Source: Microbacterium sp. Nx66 (GTDB lineage: Bacteria; Actinomycetota; Actinomycetes; Actinomycetales; Microbacteriaceae). Taken from it: DNA of 64,000 nucleotides. Below are positions 1-7,992 of the stretch, piece after piece (positions within the stretch are counted from its first letter, which is position 1; each line of letters starts with the position of its first letter). The notes below the pieces were generated by a model, which made no database searches, had not been told where the DNA came from, and worked only from the letters and a program-made list of their open reading frames with translations. The position numbers and the translations under genes were made by a program. The stretch is from positions 3,224,001 to 3,288,000 of the forward strand of contig NZ_LR880474.1 in assembly GCF_904066215.1 (NCBI RefSeq). The letters run 5' to 3'.

Positions 1-513
1 CTCCCCACCGCCGATCTGCCGATCGACGCGCTTCGGGGGGACGCGGTGCTCGACCTGGTGTTCGGCACGGACCCGGCGCGGGCGCTCGAGAGCGGTGAGG
101 ACGCACTCGACGCCGAGCCGTGGCGGTGCCACCTCACCGCCGACGCGGGAGAGATCGTCGCCTCCGCGGATGTCCTCGATGCGCCACGGCTGTTCGACGA
201 CGGCGATCCGCAGGGCGACGCGGGCGTCCGGCTGCCGGAAGGCTCGTGGGTGGGCTGGCGATTCCCCTCACCCCGCGGCCTCACCGACATCACCGTCACG
301 AGCCTCGGGCCCACGGCGGCCGATGCGCTGCGCTGGGAGAGGGAGGGTGCCGATGGAGCCTGGCATCCCCTCGCCACCAGACACCGCGAAGACCTGGCTC
401 CCGACCGGACGACGCCGTTCACTCTGGAGATGCCGGTCGTGACCCCGGCCATCCGCGTGCGGGCGACGGTCGAGGTCACGCTTCGTCAGGTCGAGCTCTT
501 CGACCTGGGCTGA
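1..513 (+). CDS. C-terminal part of an unidentified protein with a discoidin-like end (5' end outside window)
   Basis: The reading frame is open from the first base of the window and stops at TGA 511-513, so only about the last 170 residues are seen. The last part alternates hydrophobic and polar residues (WVGWRFPSP, ITVTSLG, IRVRATVEVTLRQVELFDLG), like the beta-sandwich of F5/8 type C or other carbohydrate-binding domains, which often end in a strand leading to 'VELF/VEVY'. It converges on a secreted Endo-H-like glycosidase one base away. A secreted glycan-active enzyme such as a GH85 endoglycosidase would fit, but nothing catalytic is visible. An internal GTG at 46 is not thought to be the true start. 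Confidence 0.6.
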   Translation, partial: LPTADLPIDALRGDAVLDLVFGTDPARALESGEDALDAEPWRCHLTADAGEIVASADVLDAPRLFDDGDPQGDAGVRLPEGSWVGWRFPSPRGLTDITVTSLGPTAADALRWEREGADGAWHPLATRHREDLAPDRTTPFTLEMPVVTPAIRVRATVEVTLRQVELFDLG

Positions 514-514
514 C

Positions 515-1447
515 TCACCGCGACGCTGCGCGGTACAGAGTCGCCTCCCCCTTCAGCGCCTGGGTGATGCCGGAGAGGTAGGCCGACTGATCCGTCGCGG
601 TGAGGTTGTACGCGACGTAGACGCCGTACCCGTCCGCCACCGTGCGCTGGGCGAAGTCGGCGGCCGTCGTGGCGCTGGTGTTCGCGAGGTCGATCGCCGC
701 GGCGCCGAGCCGGCCGCGGTCGTCCAGGCCCGGCACGGTGGGAGCGTCGTAGGTCGGGTAGTACGGGTTCCACGCGTGATCGAGCACGCTGCCGGCGTCG
801 AAGAGGCCGAAGTCCGTGGTCGTGTAGGACGGGCCGATCGCATACAACGTGATGAGCTTGTCCGGTCCCAGGCGATCGCGCAGCGCGGAGGCGAGCCAGC
901 CGAAGGACTGCGGGTTCGGCTGCGGCGTGCCGTTCGCCCCGTAGTTGCTCCACTCGTCGTCGAAATCGACGCCGTCCAGGCCGTAGGTGGTGACGGTGTC
1001 GGCGAGCTGCGCGGCGAAGGCGTCGGCTTCCGCGTACGAGGTGAAGTTCGCGAAGCCGGCACCCTGGTGGTTTCCGAGCACCGACAGGAGGACCTTGGTG
1101 CCCTGGGCCTGCAGCGGGCGGATCTGGTTCTGCGCGTCCTGCAGCGTCTCGGTGACCCGCTCGTTGAGGTGGAGGACCGCCCGCTCCCCGTCATAGTTGA
1201 TGTTCGCGGCGAAGATCATGGCCAGATCGACGGCGGGGCGGCCCGACTCGGCGAGCGTGTAGTCCGCGACATTCGCTAAATCGTTCGAGTTGACCTCGAC
1301 GTAGACGGCGAGCTGCGGGTCGGCGGCATCCGCATCGGCGACGGCCGCCGTCGAGGCGGCGAGGGCGGCGGCTCCGGCGGCAGCGATCGCCACTGCTGCC
1401 GCAACGCCTCTTCTCAGGCGGGACGATCGTGCGGGTGAGGAACTCAT
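515..1447 (-). CDS. Secreted endo-beta-N-acetylglucosaminidase, GH18 (Endo H-like)
   Basis: Predicted 310-residue exported glycosidase that cleaves the chitobiose core of N-glycans between the two GlcNAc residues. Residues 1-40 form a classic signal peptide (an Arg-rich start SSRLRRG, then an Ala-rich hydrophobic core). The mature part has the GH18 signature DGVDFDDE at residues 158-165, with D163 and E165 in the places of the Endo H catalytic pair, and the upstream strand KVLLSVLGNHQGAGF. The length matches Endo H/Endo F1 enzymes. The start ATG at 1447 is the one that begins the signal peptide; the frame is open far upstream only because of GC bias. It is divergent from the metal ATPase gene. 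The substrate is inferred from family. Confidence 0.85.
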   Translation of the reverse strand: MSSSPARSSRLRRGVAAAVAIAAAGAAALAASTAAVADADAADPQLAVYVEVNSNDLANVADYTLAESGRPAVDLAMIFAANINYDGERAVLHLNERVTETLQDAQNQIRPLQAQGTKVLLSVLGNHQGAGFANFTSYAEADAFAAQLADTVTTYGLDGVDFDDEWSNYGANGTPQPNPQSFGWLASALRDRLGPDKLITLYAIGPSYTTTDFGLFDAGSVLDHAWNPYYPTYDAPTVPGLDDRGRLGAAAIDLANTSATTAADFAQRTVADGYGVYVAYNLTATDQSAYLSGITQALKGEATLYRAASR

Positions 1448-1543
1448 GACGGTGTCTTCTCCTTCGGCGTCGTTGTCGAGATCGGGCCGCGACGTCGCGA
1501 CTCGCGGCCGACTATATCGCTTAAGCACAGGTGTCGGAAGGGG

Positions 1544-3445
1544 ATGCTGGCGGTGCGCACCGATTCCGACGATGCTGGACGCATGCGCGCCCTCCGACTC
1601 CTCTGGCGGTACCCCGTCATCACCCTGACGGTCATCGTCTTCGCCGTGGTCGGAGGGCTGCACGCCGCCGGGGAGGAGACCATCGGCCGGTGGATCGCGA
1701 CGATCTTCGTGGCTGCGGTGGTGGTCTGGACGCTCGTCGGGATGGTGCGCGACGTGCTCCGCGGCCACGTCGGACTCGACATCCTCGCCGTCGTCGCCAT
1801 GGTCGCGACGCTCGCGGTGGGCGAATACATCGCGGCGCTCATCATCGTCCTGATGCTCTCCGGCGGCGAGGCGCTGGAGGACTTCGCGGGCCGCCGGGCG
1901 AAGCGCGACCTCTCCGCACTGCTGGATCGCTCGCCCCGCAGCGCCCATGTGCTGACGCATCCCGAGGACGCGGACTCGGACGCGGCGAGGGAGGTGCCGG
2001 TCGACGATGTGGCCGTGGGCGACGTGCTTCTCGTGCGCCCGGCGGAGATCATCCCCGTGGACGGTGAACTGCTCACGGACCGCGCGTCGTTCGACGAATC
2101 GTCGCTCACGGGCGAAAGTCTGCCCGTGACGCGCGGTGCGGGCGACGAGGTGCTGTCGGGCGCGATCAACGGCAGCCGGGCCATCCGCCTCCGCGCCCTC
2201 CGCACCGGCGCCGACAGTCAGTATCAGCAGATCGTCGCCCTGGTCGCCGAGGCCGAGTCCTCCCACGCTCCCATCGTGCGTCTCGCCGACCGGTTCGCGA
2301 TTCCGTTCACCGCCGTCGCGCTCGTGCTCGCGGGGACGGCGTGGGCACTCTCCGGCGACGCGACTCGGTTCGCCGAGGTGCTCGTGCTGGCGACGCCCTG
2401 CCCGCTGCTGATCGCCGCCCCGGTGGCCTTCCTCGGCGGGCTCTCCCGGGCGGCGAAGTCGGGCGTCATCATGAAGAGCGGCGCGGTCATCGAGCAGATC
2501 GCCCGGGTGCGCTCGGCCGCGTTCGACAAGACAGGGACGCTCACCCAGGGGAGGCCGGAGCTGGTCGACGTGCGACCGTCCCGCGGTTTCGATGCGGATG
2601 AGATCCTGCGACTCGCCGCCTCCGCCGAGCAGTACTCGTCGCACGTGCTCGCCGACGGCATCCGTCGCGCCGCCGCCGCACGGGGCCTGGCCCTGCACGC
2701 GGCGACGGAGGCGAGCGAGACCGCGACGAACGGGGTGTCCGCGACGATCGGCGGCCGTTCGGTCGTCGTCGGCAAGCCGGCCTACGTGGCCTCCCTCGCC
2801 CCCGACACCGTGCGGGTGGAGCTCGCACCGGGACAGGCCGCCGCGTACGTCGCCGTGGACGGTCGGTTCGCAGGGGCCCTCGTGCTCGCCGACGCCGCCC
2901 GCCCGGAGGCGCCCGCCGTGGTCTCCTGGATGCGGACGCACGAGGTCGACAGGCTCGCGATGTTGACCGGGGATGTGGCCACCACGGCGGAGTCGATCGG
3001 ACGGCAGGTCGGGATCGACGAGATCCACGCCGAGCTGCTGCCTCCCGAGAAGGTGCGTCTGGCCGCCGAGATGCAGCCACGGCCCGTGCTGATGGTCGGC
3101 GACGGTGTCAACGACGCGCCGGTGCTGGCGGCGGCCGACATCGGCATCGCGATGGGCGCGAAGGGGGCGACGGCCGCCGGGGACGCCGCCGACGTCGTCA
3201 TCCTCGTGGATTCGCTCGCCAAGGTCGTCGACGCCGTCGCGATCGGACGGCACACCCTCCGCGTGGCCCTCACCGCGATCTGGATCGGGATCGGTCTGAG
3301 CGTGGGACTGATGGTCGTGGCAATGACCGGCGTCATCCCCGCGGTCGTCGGCGCACTGGTGCAGGAGCTCGTCGACCTCGCGACGATCCTCTACGCCCTG
3401 CGCGCGCTGAGCGGCCCGCCGAGCGACCTCCGCCCCTCCCCCTGA
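1544..3445 (+). CDS. P1B-type metal-transporting ATPase without N-terminal metal-binding domain
   Basis: A 633-residue integral membrane ATPase that should pump a transition metal ion using ATP. All P-type hallmarks are visible: actuator motif TGES near residue 188, the membrane metal-site motif ATPCPLLIAAP near 283-293, phosphorylation motif DKTGTLT near 328 and hinge GDGVNDAP near 519. There is no N-terminal HMA or CxxC domain and no hemerythrin tail. Aligned with the CPC of copper pumps, the site reads TPC, as described for P1B-5 pumps, so copper or zinc should not be assumed. GGAAGGGG lies just before ATG 1544; an in-frame ATG at 1583 (MRALRLLW) is an equally reasonable start. No regulator or chaperone is adjacent. 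Confidence 0.88.
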   Translation: MLAVRTDSDDAGRMRALRLLWRYPVITLTVIVFAVVGGLHAAGEETIGRWIATIFVAAVVVWTLVGMVRDVLRGHVGLDILAVVAMVATLAVGEYIAALIIVLMLSGGEALEDFAGRRAKRDLSALLDRSPRSAHVLTHPEDADSDAAREVPVDDVAVGDVLLVRPAEIIPVDGELLTDRASFDESSLTGESLPVTRGAGDEVLSGAINGSRAIRLRALRTGADSQYQQIVALVAEAESSHAPIVRLADRFAIPFTAVALVLAGTAWALSGDATRFAEVLVLATPCPLLIAAPVAFLGGLSRAAKSGVIMKSGAVIEQIARVRSAAFDKTGTLTQGRPELVDVRPSRGFDADEILRLAASAEQYSSHVLADGIRRAAAARGLALHAATEASETATNGVSATIGGRSVVVGKPAYVASLAPDTVRVELAPGQAAAYVAVDGRFAGALVLADAARPEAPAVVSWMRTHEVDRLAMLTGDVATTAESIGRQVGIDEIHAELLPPEKVRLAAEMQPRPVLMVGDGVNDAPVLAAADIGIAMGAKGATAAGDAADVVILVDSLAKVVDAVAIGRHTLRVALTAIWIGIGLSVGLMVVAMTGVIPAVVGALVQELVDLATILYALRALSGPPSDLRPSP

Positions 3446-3516
3446 GGGCTGCTCCTGCACCGACCCCGGTACCGCTTCTCCCGTCCACAGGTCCCGTGTT
3501 CGCGGCCCTGCCCCTG

Positions 3517-3531
3517 CGGAATACCGTGACA
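3517..3531 (+). promoter_or_regulatory. Conserved block upstream of the first coiled-coil gene
   Basis: The 15-mer CGGAATACCGTGACA is repeated exactly at 7159-7173 upstream of the paralogous gene, and in both places TACCGT starts 39 bases before the ATG. TACCGT could be a -10 hexamer (TANNNT), but no convincing -35 is shared. Identity and spacing suggest a duplicated promoter or 5' leader element. Confidence 0.5.
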
Positions 3532-3560
3532 GCCTGAGACCCCGGACTCAGGCTGGACGC

Positions 3561-3839
3561 ATGACCGTGGACGACCCGCAGGTATGGACACTGATCGGCG
3601 TCTTCGCCGCCGTGATGCTCGGCGGCATGACACTCATGACGTCGCAGCTCAGCCGCGTGATCCGTGCGGAGGTGGACCGCATCGACGGCACGCTCTCCGC
3701 ACGGATCGATCGCATCGACGACACCCTCTCCGCACGGATCGACGGCCTCGACGCCCGGCTCGGACGCATCGAGACGAAGGTCGACGATCTCGACAGGGAG
3801 CTCACGAACCTCGCGACGCGGTTCTGGCGCTCGCAGTGA
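3561..3839 (+). CDS. Small membrane-anchored coiled-coil protein with two 11-residue repeats
   Basis: A 92-residue protein of unknown function. Residues 8-28 form one hydrophobic membrane segment (VWTLIGVFAAVMLGGMTLM), followed by a charged coiled coil to the end. Two consecutive 11-residue repeats, RIDGTLSARID and RIDDTLSARID, occupy residues 40-61, and the tail is KVDDLDRELTNLATRFWRSQ. Head and tail are closely shared with the protein at 7203-7982, so the two are paralogs differing in the repeat region. With a short N-terminus and a cytoplasmic or external coil it could be a scaffold or spacer. It converges on the isomerase gene 12 bases away. The ribosome-binding site is poor (ctggacgc before ATG). 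Confidence 0.75.
   Translation: MTVDDPQVWTLIGVFAAVMLGGMTLMTSQLSRVIRAEVDRIDGTLSARIDRIDDTLSARIDGLDARLGRIETKVDDLDRELTNLATRFWRSQ
3678..3743 (+). repeat. Two tandem 33-bp coding repeats
   Basis: Two adjacent 33-bp units encode RIDGTLSARID and RIDDTLSARID. They differ at only a few bases, which indicates recent tandem duplication in frame with the 11-residue coiled-coil period. Confidence 0.8.
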
Positions 3840-3851
3840 CGAGCCGCGGCC

Positions 3852-5486
3852 TCAGATCGACACGTCGCCGACGAGGTTGACCTTGATGCCCATGCCGTCG
3901 AACATCGCGGCCTTCGCGATCAGCGCCTTGTCCGCGGTCTCGGCGTCGGGGGCGTAGACGAGCTGCGCGTGGTTCGCCTTGTGCCGTGCCATGAACTGAT
4001 CGCGCGAGATGCCGTGCAGCACCACGTGGGCGATCGGCCACTCCGGGTTCGTGGCGTCCTTCCGGCGCTGCGTCTCCTCCGCCGGCAGCTCGACGACCGA
4101 CGCCCGGAAGATGTCCGCCTGCAGGACCCCCTCGGCGATGAAAACCCGCGAGAGCACGACCTCGCCGGGCTTCGAGACGCCGTTGATCGTGGCGCCGCCC
4201 GCAGGGAAGAACACGTGCCCCTGGCGCCAGCCCTCCGCGTTCTGCCAGCCGCCGAGGTGGGAGGCCGGCACCGAGCCGGAGATCTCGTACACCCACACGA
4301 ACTGCCCGTCGTGGTCCTCGCCCCAGCGGACGTCGTGGAGAGTGTTGTCGGGAACGAGCCCCATCGCGCGCCAGACGCGGTCGGTCACGAGCGCATCGAC
4401 GGCGACGCCCTCGTCGGCCTCGTTGAAGTGCGGGAACGCGCGCCCCTCGTGCAGCACGCGGGAGCCGTCGCGCGAGGTCACCGGCGGGCGCTCGGTGGAG
4501 TTGAGGATCCCCTCCGCCAGGTCCGAGGCCGGAACGAGGTCCTTCAACCCCTGCTGGTACTGGATGCCGACCGCGTCGAGCCCGAAGTCGTCCGCGATGC
4601 GGAGCGCGGCGATGTACATCTTCAGCTGCCACTGCACCTGCTCACGGGTGAGCTCGGTCGCGGCGTCCTCGCCGTAGCGGAACGTCATCCCCCGCTCGAT
4701 CAGCCAGTCGTACGCGGCGTCGGCCTCCTCGTCGGTCACGTTCAGCATCTCCGCGTAGAGCGCCGACTGCGACAGGCGCTCCTTGTAGATGCCGGTCTGG
4801 TTGAGGAGCTCGTCGTCGAAGATGGCGTTGTACATTCCCATGCAGCCCTCGTCGAAGACGCCGATGATGGCCTTCTCAGCGCGCAGTTCCGCGGCCAGGG
4901 CCTCGCCGAGCTGCTTCTCCGGGCTGTCGGGCAGCGCGGGGAGCGGACGCACGTGGGAGGCATCGTGGGTGATGGCGCCGGTCTCGGTCCACTCCCGGAT
5001 GCCCTCGCGGAACCAGTCGTCGGTGAAGTCGACCGACCAGATCGTCGCGTACGGCTTGTCCATCTTCGTCAGGCCCGCGTTGAGGCCGAGGAGGCCGACG
5101 AGGCCGGGCCAGTCGCCCGCGAAGTTCGCCACCGTGAGGATCGGACCCTCGTGCGTGCGGAGGCCCGCGAGCACGTGGTGCGAGTACTGCCAGACGGCCT
5201 CGGCGACGATGAGCGGTGCGTCGACGGGGATGTTCTTGAAGACCTCGAGACCCATGCGCTGGCTGGAGATGAACCCGTGACCGGTCTCCGGGTCGACCTC
5301 GTTGGCGCGGATGACCGTCCAGCCGAGGTCATTCAGCACGCCGGTGACCCCGGCTTCGAGCTCGACCTGGGTGGGCCAGCCGGCCGTGTTGGCCGACTCA
5401 CGGAGATCGCCGGACGCGATCAGGTAGGCGGTCTTCGGCGCCGTGGCAGGACGGGGCGCCGGGGTGGGCAGGGTGTAAGCGGTCAT
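3852..5486 (-). CDS. L-fucose/L-arabinose isomerase family protein
   Basis: A 544-residue cytoplasmic sugar isomerase of the FucI/AraA-like superfamily, expected to convert an aldose such as L-fucose into its ketose with a divalent metal. Visible family features are FDEGCMGMYNAIF near residue 210-222 (acidic metal/catalytic region), the GIQYQQGLKDL segment and a C-terminal His-containing stretch HVVLHGISRDQFMARHKANH. It is slightly shorter than E. coli FucI (about 590). Its start overlaps the end of the FGGY kinase by 4 bases (ATGA), so the two are translationally coupled, matching an isomerase-kinase pair. The exact sugar cannot be read from sequence. Transcription comes from the kinase promoter with the operator at 7051-7064. 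Confidence 0.8.
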   Translation of the reverse strand: MTAYTLPTPAPRPATAPKTAYLIASGDLRESANTAGWPTQVELEAGVTGVLNDLGWTVIRANEVDPETGHGFISSQRMGLEVFKNIPVDAPLIVAEAVWQYSHHVLAGLRTHEGPILTVANFAGDWPGLVGLLGLNAGLTKMDKPYATIWSVDFTDDWFREGIREWTETGAITHDASHVRPLPALPDSPEKQLGEALAAELRAEKAIIGVFDEGCMGMYNAIFDDELLNQTGIYKERLSQSALYAEMLNVTDEEADAAYDWLIERGMTFRYGEDAATELTREQVQWQLKMYIAALRIADDFGLDAVGIQYQQGLKDLVPASDLAEGILNSTERPPVTSRDGSRVLHEGRAFPHFNEADEGVAVDALVTDRVWRAMGLVPDNTLHDVRWGEDHDGQFVWVYEISGSVPASHLGGWQNAEGWRQGHVFFPAGGATINGVSKPGEVVLSRVFIAEGVLQADIFRASVVELPAEETQRRKDATNPEWPIAHVVLHGISRDQFMARHKANHAQLVYAPDAETADKALIAKAAMFDGMGIKVNLVGDVSI

Positions 5487-7000
5487 GAGTTCTCCGGGGT
5501 CGAGGTGGTCGGGGAGCCGTCGCGCTGGGCGGCGGCGAGTTCATGGACGACGTCCTTCGAGCCGTCGTACAGCCGCACGTAACGGTCGAAGAGGGCGTCG
5601 GCGAAGGGGCGCAGCGCCTCGTCCGGACGGACGGTGTCGGCGATGGGGTTCCAGTCGGCGATGGCGGGCGCGGCATCCTCGGCGGCCGTGGCCGTCGCCG
5701 CGAGGAAGGCGGCCCCGTAGCTCGCGCCGATCGTCGTCTGCGGCACCTCCTGCACGAGCCCGGTGATGTCGGAGACGATCTGCAGCCAGAGCCGCCCTTG
5801 CGTGCCCCCGCCGACCGCCACGATGCGGCGGATGTCGGCGCCTGCGGCGCGCATCGTCTCGACGTTGTGCCGCACGCCCAGCGCTGTGGCTTCGAGCGCG
5901 GCGCGGTAGAGGTCTCCTCGGGTGTGCCGGAGGGTGAGCCCGGCGATGACCCCGCGGGCATCCGGATCCTGGATCGGGGTGCGCTCGCCGGCGAAGTACG
6001 GCAGCATCAGCAGGCCGTTCGCGCCGGGCCCCGACTCCTCCGCCTCGGCCAGCAGCGCCGGGTAGTCGGCGCCCGAGAGGCCTCTCAGCCACGCGGTGAG
6101 CGCTCCGGACGTGGAAAGGCCACCGGCGAGGTTGCGCGTTCCTTCGAACGCGCCGGCCGTGGTCCACATCGAAGGCGTGCGGAGGGTCTGCTCGCCCGTC
6201 GCCACGAGGAACATCGTCGTGCCGTACATCAGCATGAGGTCGCCGACCTCATGGGCGCCGATACTCACCGCCTCGGTCCACGCGTCGATCGTGCCGGTGA
6301 TGACCGGCGTTCCCTCGGGCAGGCCGGTCAGGGCCGCCGCAGCGGCGGTCACGGTGCCCGCGATCTCCCCCGCCCAGCGCAGCGGCGGCTGCTCGATCGT
6401 CCCGGCGAACCGCTGCCACCACGGTTCGTGCCACTGCGCGCCCTCGATGTCGTACAACGGCGAGACCTGGCTGGCGGACTGGTGGTCGAGGACGTAGGCA
6501 CCGGTGAGCTTACGAGCCAACCAGGAGGCGGGCATGTAGAGCCGCCGCGCGCGCTGCCAGGCCTCCGGTTCCTCCTCGGCGACCCAGGCGATCTTGGGCC
6601 CGCCGGCCTGCGACGTGAGGGTCGAGCCGCCCACGCGGGTGATCTCCTCGACGCCGAGCTCCGCCGTCATGCGCTCGATCTGCGCGGTGGAACGGGTGTC
6701 CACGCCGTAGAGGATCGCGGGGCGCACGGGCTCGTCGTCCTCGTCGGCGAGCAGGATGCACGGGCCCATGCCGCTCACTCCGACCCCCACGACGTCCGCG
6801 TCGGGGACCGCGGAGAGAAGGTCCGTGGCCAGCTCGACGAACTCGTCCCACCAGATCCGGCCGTCCATCTCGACCCATCCGGACTGCGGACGGGAGACGT
6901 CGTGCGCGCGGGTCGCAGTCGCGAGGATCGTGCCGGCGGGGTCCACGAGGACGCCCTTGCTGCTGGACGTGCCGATGTCCACCCCGAGGGTGCAGCGCAT
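5483..7000 (-). CDS. FGGY-family carbohydrate kinase (xylulokinase/fuculokinase-like)
   Basis: A 505-residue sugar kinase that should phosphorylate the ketose made by the downstream isomerase. The N-terminus has the actin-fold phosphate loop GVDIGTSSSKGVLVD, followed by MDGRIWWDEF typical of xylulokinases. The C-terminal half has PYFAGERTPIQDPDARG and the adenosine-binding GGGTQGRLWLQIVSD. Length is normal. ATG 7000 follows GAAGGAGAGACC, a strong ribosome-binding site. It is the first gene of a two-gene operon (kinase, isomerase). Its promoter has an operator between -35 and -10 identical to one upstream of the ABC operon at 14940, so LacI-type repression is likely. Substrate could be xylulose, fuculose or ribulose. 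Confidence 0.85.
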   Translation of the reverse strand: MRCTLGVDIGTSSSKGVLVDPAGTILATATRAHDVSRPQSGWVEMDGRIWWDEFVELATDLLSAVPDADVVGVGVSGMGPCILLADEDDEPVRPAILYGVDTRSTAQIERMTAELGVEEITRVGGSTLTSQAGGPKIAWVAEEEPEAWQRARRLYMPASWLARKLTGAYVLDHQSASQVSPLYDIEGAQWHEPWWQRFAGTIEQPPLRWAGEIAGTVTAAAAALTGLPEGTPVITGTIDAWTEAVSIGAHEVGDLMLMYGTTMFLVATGEQTLRTPSMWTTAGAFEGTRNLAGGLSTSGALTAWLRGLSGADYPALLAEAEESGPGANGLLMLPYFAGERTPIQDPDARGVIAGLTLRHTRGDLYRAALEATALGVRHNVETMRAAGADIRRIVAVGGGTQGRLWLQIVSDITGLVQEVPQTTIGASYGAAFLAATATAAEDAAPAIADWNPIADTVRPDEALRPFADALFDRYVRLYDGSKDVVHELAAAQRDGSPTTSTPENS

Positions 7001-7042
7001 GGTCTCTCCTTCGATACCGACGGGCCGTGCTGACCTGGACCC

Positions 7043-7072
7043 AGGCTACGCGAAATCGATTTCAGGGCGCAA
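7043..7072 (-). promoter_or_regulatory. Promoter of the kinase-isomerase operon
   Basis: Read on the minus strand, TTGCGC (7067-7072) and TAGCCT (7043-7048) are separated by 18 bases and lie upstream of the kinase start at 7000. The LacI-type operator fills the spacer, which fits simple steric repression. Confidence 0.5.
7051..7064. promoter_or_regulatory. LacI-type operator CGAAATCGATTTCA
   Basis: A near-perfect dyad centred on ATCGAT, the form bound by LacI-family repressors. The identical 14-mer is at 14977-14990 ahead of the sugar ABC operon. The local candidate repressor is the LacI protein at 7993-8976. Confidence 0.7.
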
Positions 7073-7158
7073 GGAGGTGACCGCTCCTGCACCGCGTTGG
7101 CCGATCTCCGAAGATTCCACCATCCCCGCTCCTGACTGGGAAAACGCCGGTTCAGCAC

Positions 7159-7173
7159 CGGAATACCGTGACA
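7159..7173 (+). promoter_or_regulatory. Conserved block upstream of the second coiled-coil gene
   Basis: Exact copy of the 15-mer at 3517-3531, again with TACCGT starting 39 bases before the start codon (ATG 7203). It supports duplication of promoter plus gene. Confidence 0.5.
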
Positions 7174-7202
7174 TCCTGACCCCTCCGATCGAGACTGGAG
7201 GC

Positions 7203-7982
7203 ATGCCCTTGGACGGCCCGCAGGTATGGACGCTGATCGGCATCTTCGTGACGACGATGCTCGGCGGCATGACCCTCATGACGACGCAGTTCGGTCGCGT
7301 GCTCCGTGCGGAGATCGGCGGGCTGCGGGGAGAGATGACCGGCGAGACCGGCAGGCTCCGCACCGAGATGACCACCGAGATCGCCGGCCTCCGCACAGAC
7401 ATGACCACCGAGATCGCCGGCCTCCGCACCGAGATGACCACCGAGATCGCCGGCCTCCGCACCGACATGACCACCGAGACCACACGACTACGCACCGAGA
7501 TCGGCACCCTCCGCACAGACATGACCACCGAGATCGGCACCCTCCGCACCGACATGACCACCGAGATCGGCATCCTCCGCACCGACATGACCGGCGAGAT
7601 CAACGGCCTCCGCACCGAAATGACCGGCGAGATCGGCACCCTCCGCACCGAAATGACCACCGAGATCGGCACCCTCCGCACCGAGATGACCACCGAGATC
7701 GGCAGCCTCCGCATCGAGATGACGAACGAAACCGGTGGGCTGCACGCGGCGCTGGCAGCGCTGCACGGAGTGATGATGAGCGAGATCGGAGCGCTGCGCG
7801 CGGCGATGGGTGCGCTGCAGGGAGCGATGATCGGGCTGCGTGGCGAGATGATCGGGCTCCGTGGCGAGATGACCGCACGACTCGACGGTCTCGATCACCG
7901 CCTCGACCGATTGGAGGTGAAGGTCGACGATCTCGACAAGGAGATGACGAACCTCGCAGCGCGGTTCTGGCGCTCGCAGTAG
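7203..7982 (+). CDS. Membrane-anchored coiled-coil protein with about twelve 11-residue repeats
   Basis: A 259-residue protein of unknown function, paralog of the 92-residue protein at 3561. Residues 8-28 are a single membrane helix (VWTLIGIFVTTMLGGMTLM). Residues 40-178 are twelve 11-residue units of the form GLRTEMTTEIA plus one 7-residue unit (RLRTEIG, 95-101). Residues 190-224 are heptad-like units (ALRAAMG, GLRGEMI), and the tail KVDDLDKEMTNLAARFWRSQ matches the paralog. The regular 11-residue spacing suggests a long right-handed or parallel coiled-coil rod anchored in the membrane. The frame is open further upstream, but ATG 7203 matches the paralog's start and keeps the shared upstream block. 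It converges on the LacI gene. Confidence 0.8.
   Translation: MPLDGPQVWTLIGIFVTTMLGGMTLMTTQFGRVLRAEIGGLRGEMTGETGRLRTEMTTEIAGLRTDMTTEIAGLRTEMTTEIAGLRTDMTTETTRLRTEIGTLRTDMTTEIGTLRTDMTTEIGILRTDMTGEINGLRTEMTGEIGTLRTEMTTEIGTLRTEMTTEIGSLRIEMTNETGGLHAALAALHGVMMSEIGALRAAMGALQGAMIGLRGEMIGLRGEMTARLDGLDHRLDRLEVKVDDLDKEMTNLAARFWRSQ
7320..7736 (+). repeat. 33-bp tandem coding repeat array
   Basis: About twelve in-frame 33-bp units (plus one 21-bp unit) encode the LRTEMTTEI repeats. Many units are identical or differ at one or two bases, so the array is young and probably length-variable between strains. The units are contiguous with no spacers. Confidence 0.9.
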
Positions 7983-7992
7983 CGACCTGCGG

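Noticed and set aside
515..3460. Minus-strand ORF of 981 residues that runs through the P-type ATPase
   Set aside because: Only its C-terminal 310 residues (515-1447) resemble a protein. The rest is antisense to the ATPase with Arg/His/Gly-rich filler, typical of high-GC shadow frames.
6756..7202. 149-codon N-terminal extension of the repeat coiled-coil protein
   Set aside because: It overlaps the sugar kinase gene and its promoter in antisense, and the paralog at 3561 starts at the equivalent of ATG 7203.
7320..7736. 33-bp repeats as a CRISPR array
   Set aside because: The repeats are contiguous, without spacers, and in frame within a protein-coding gene.
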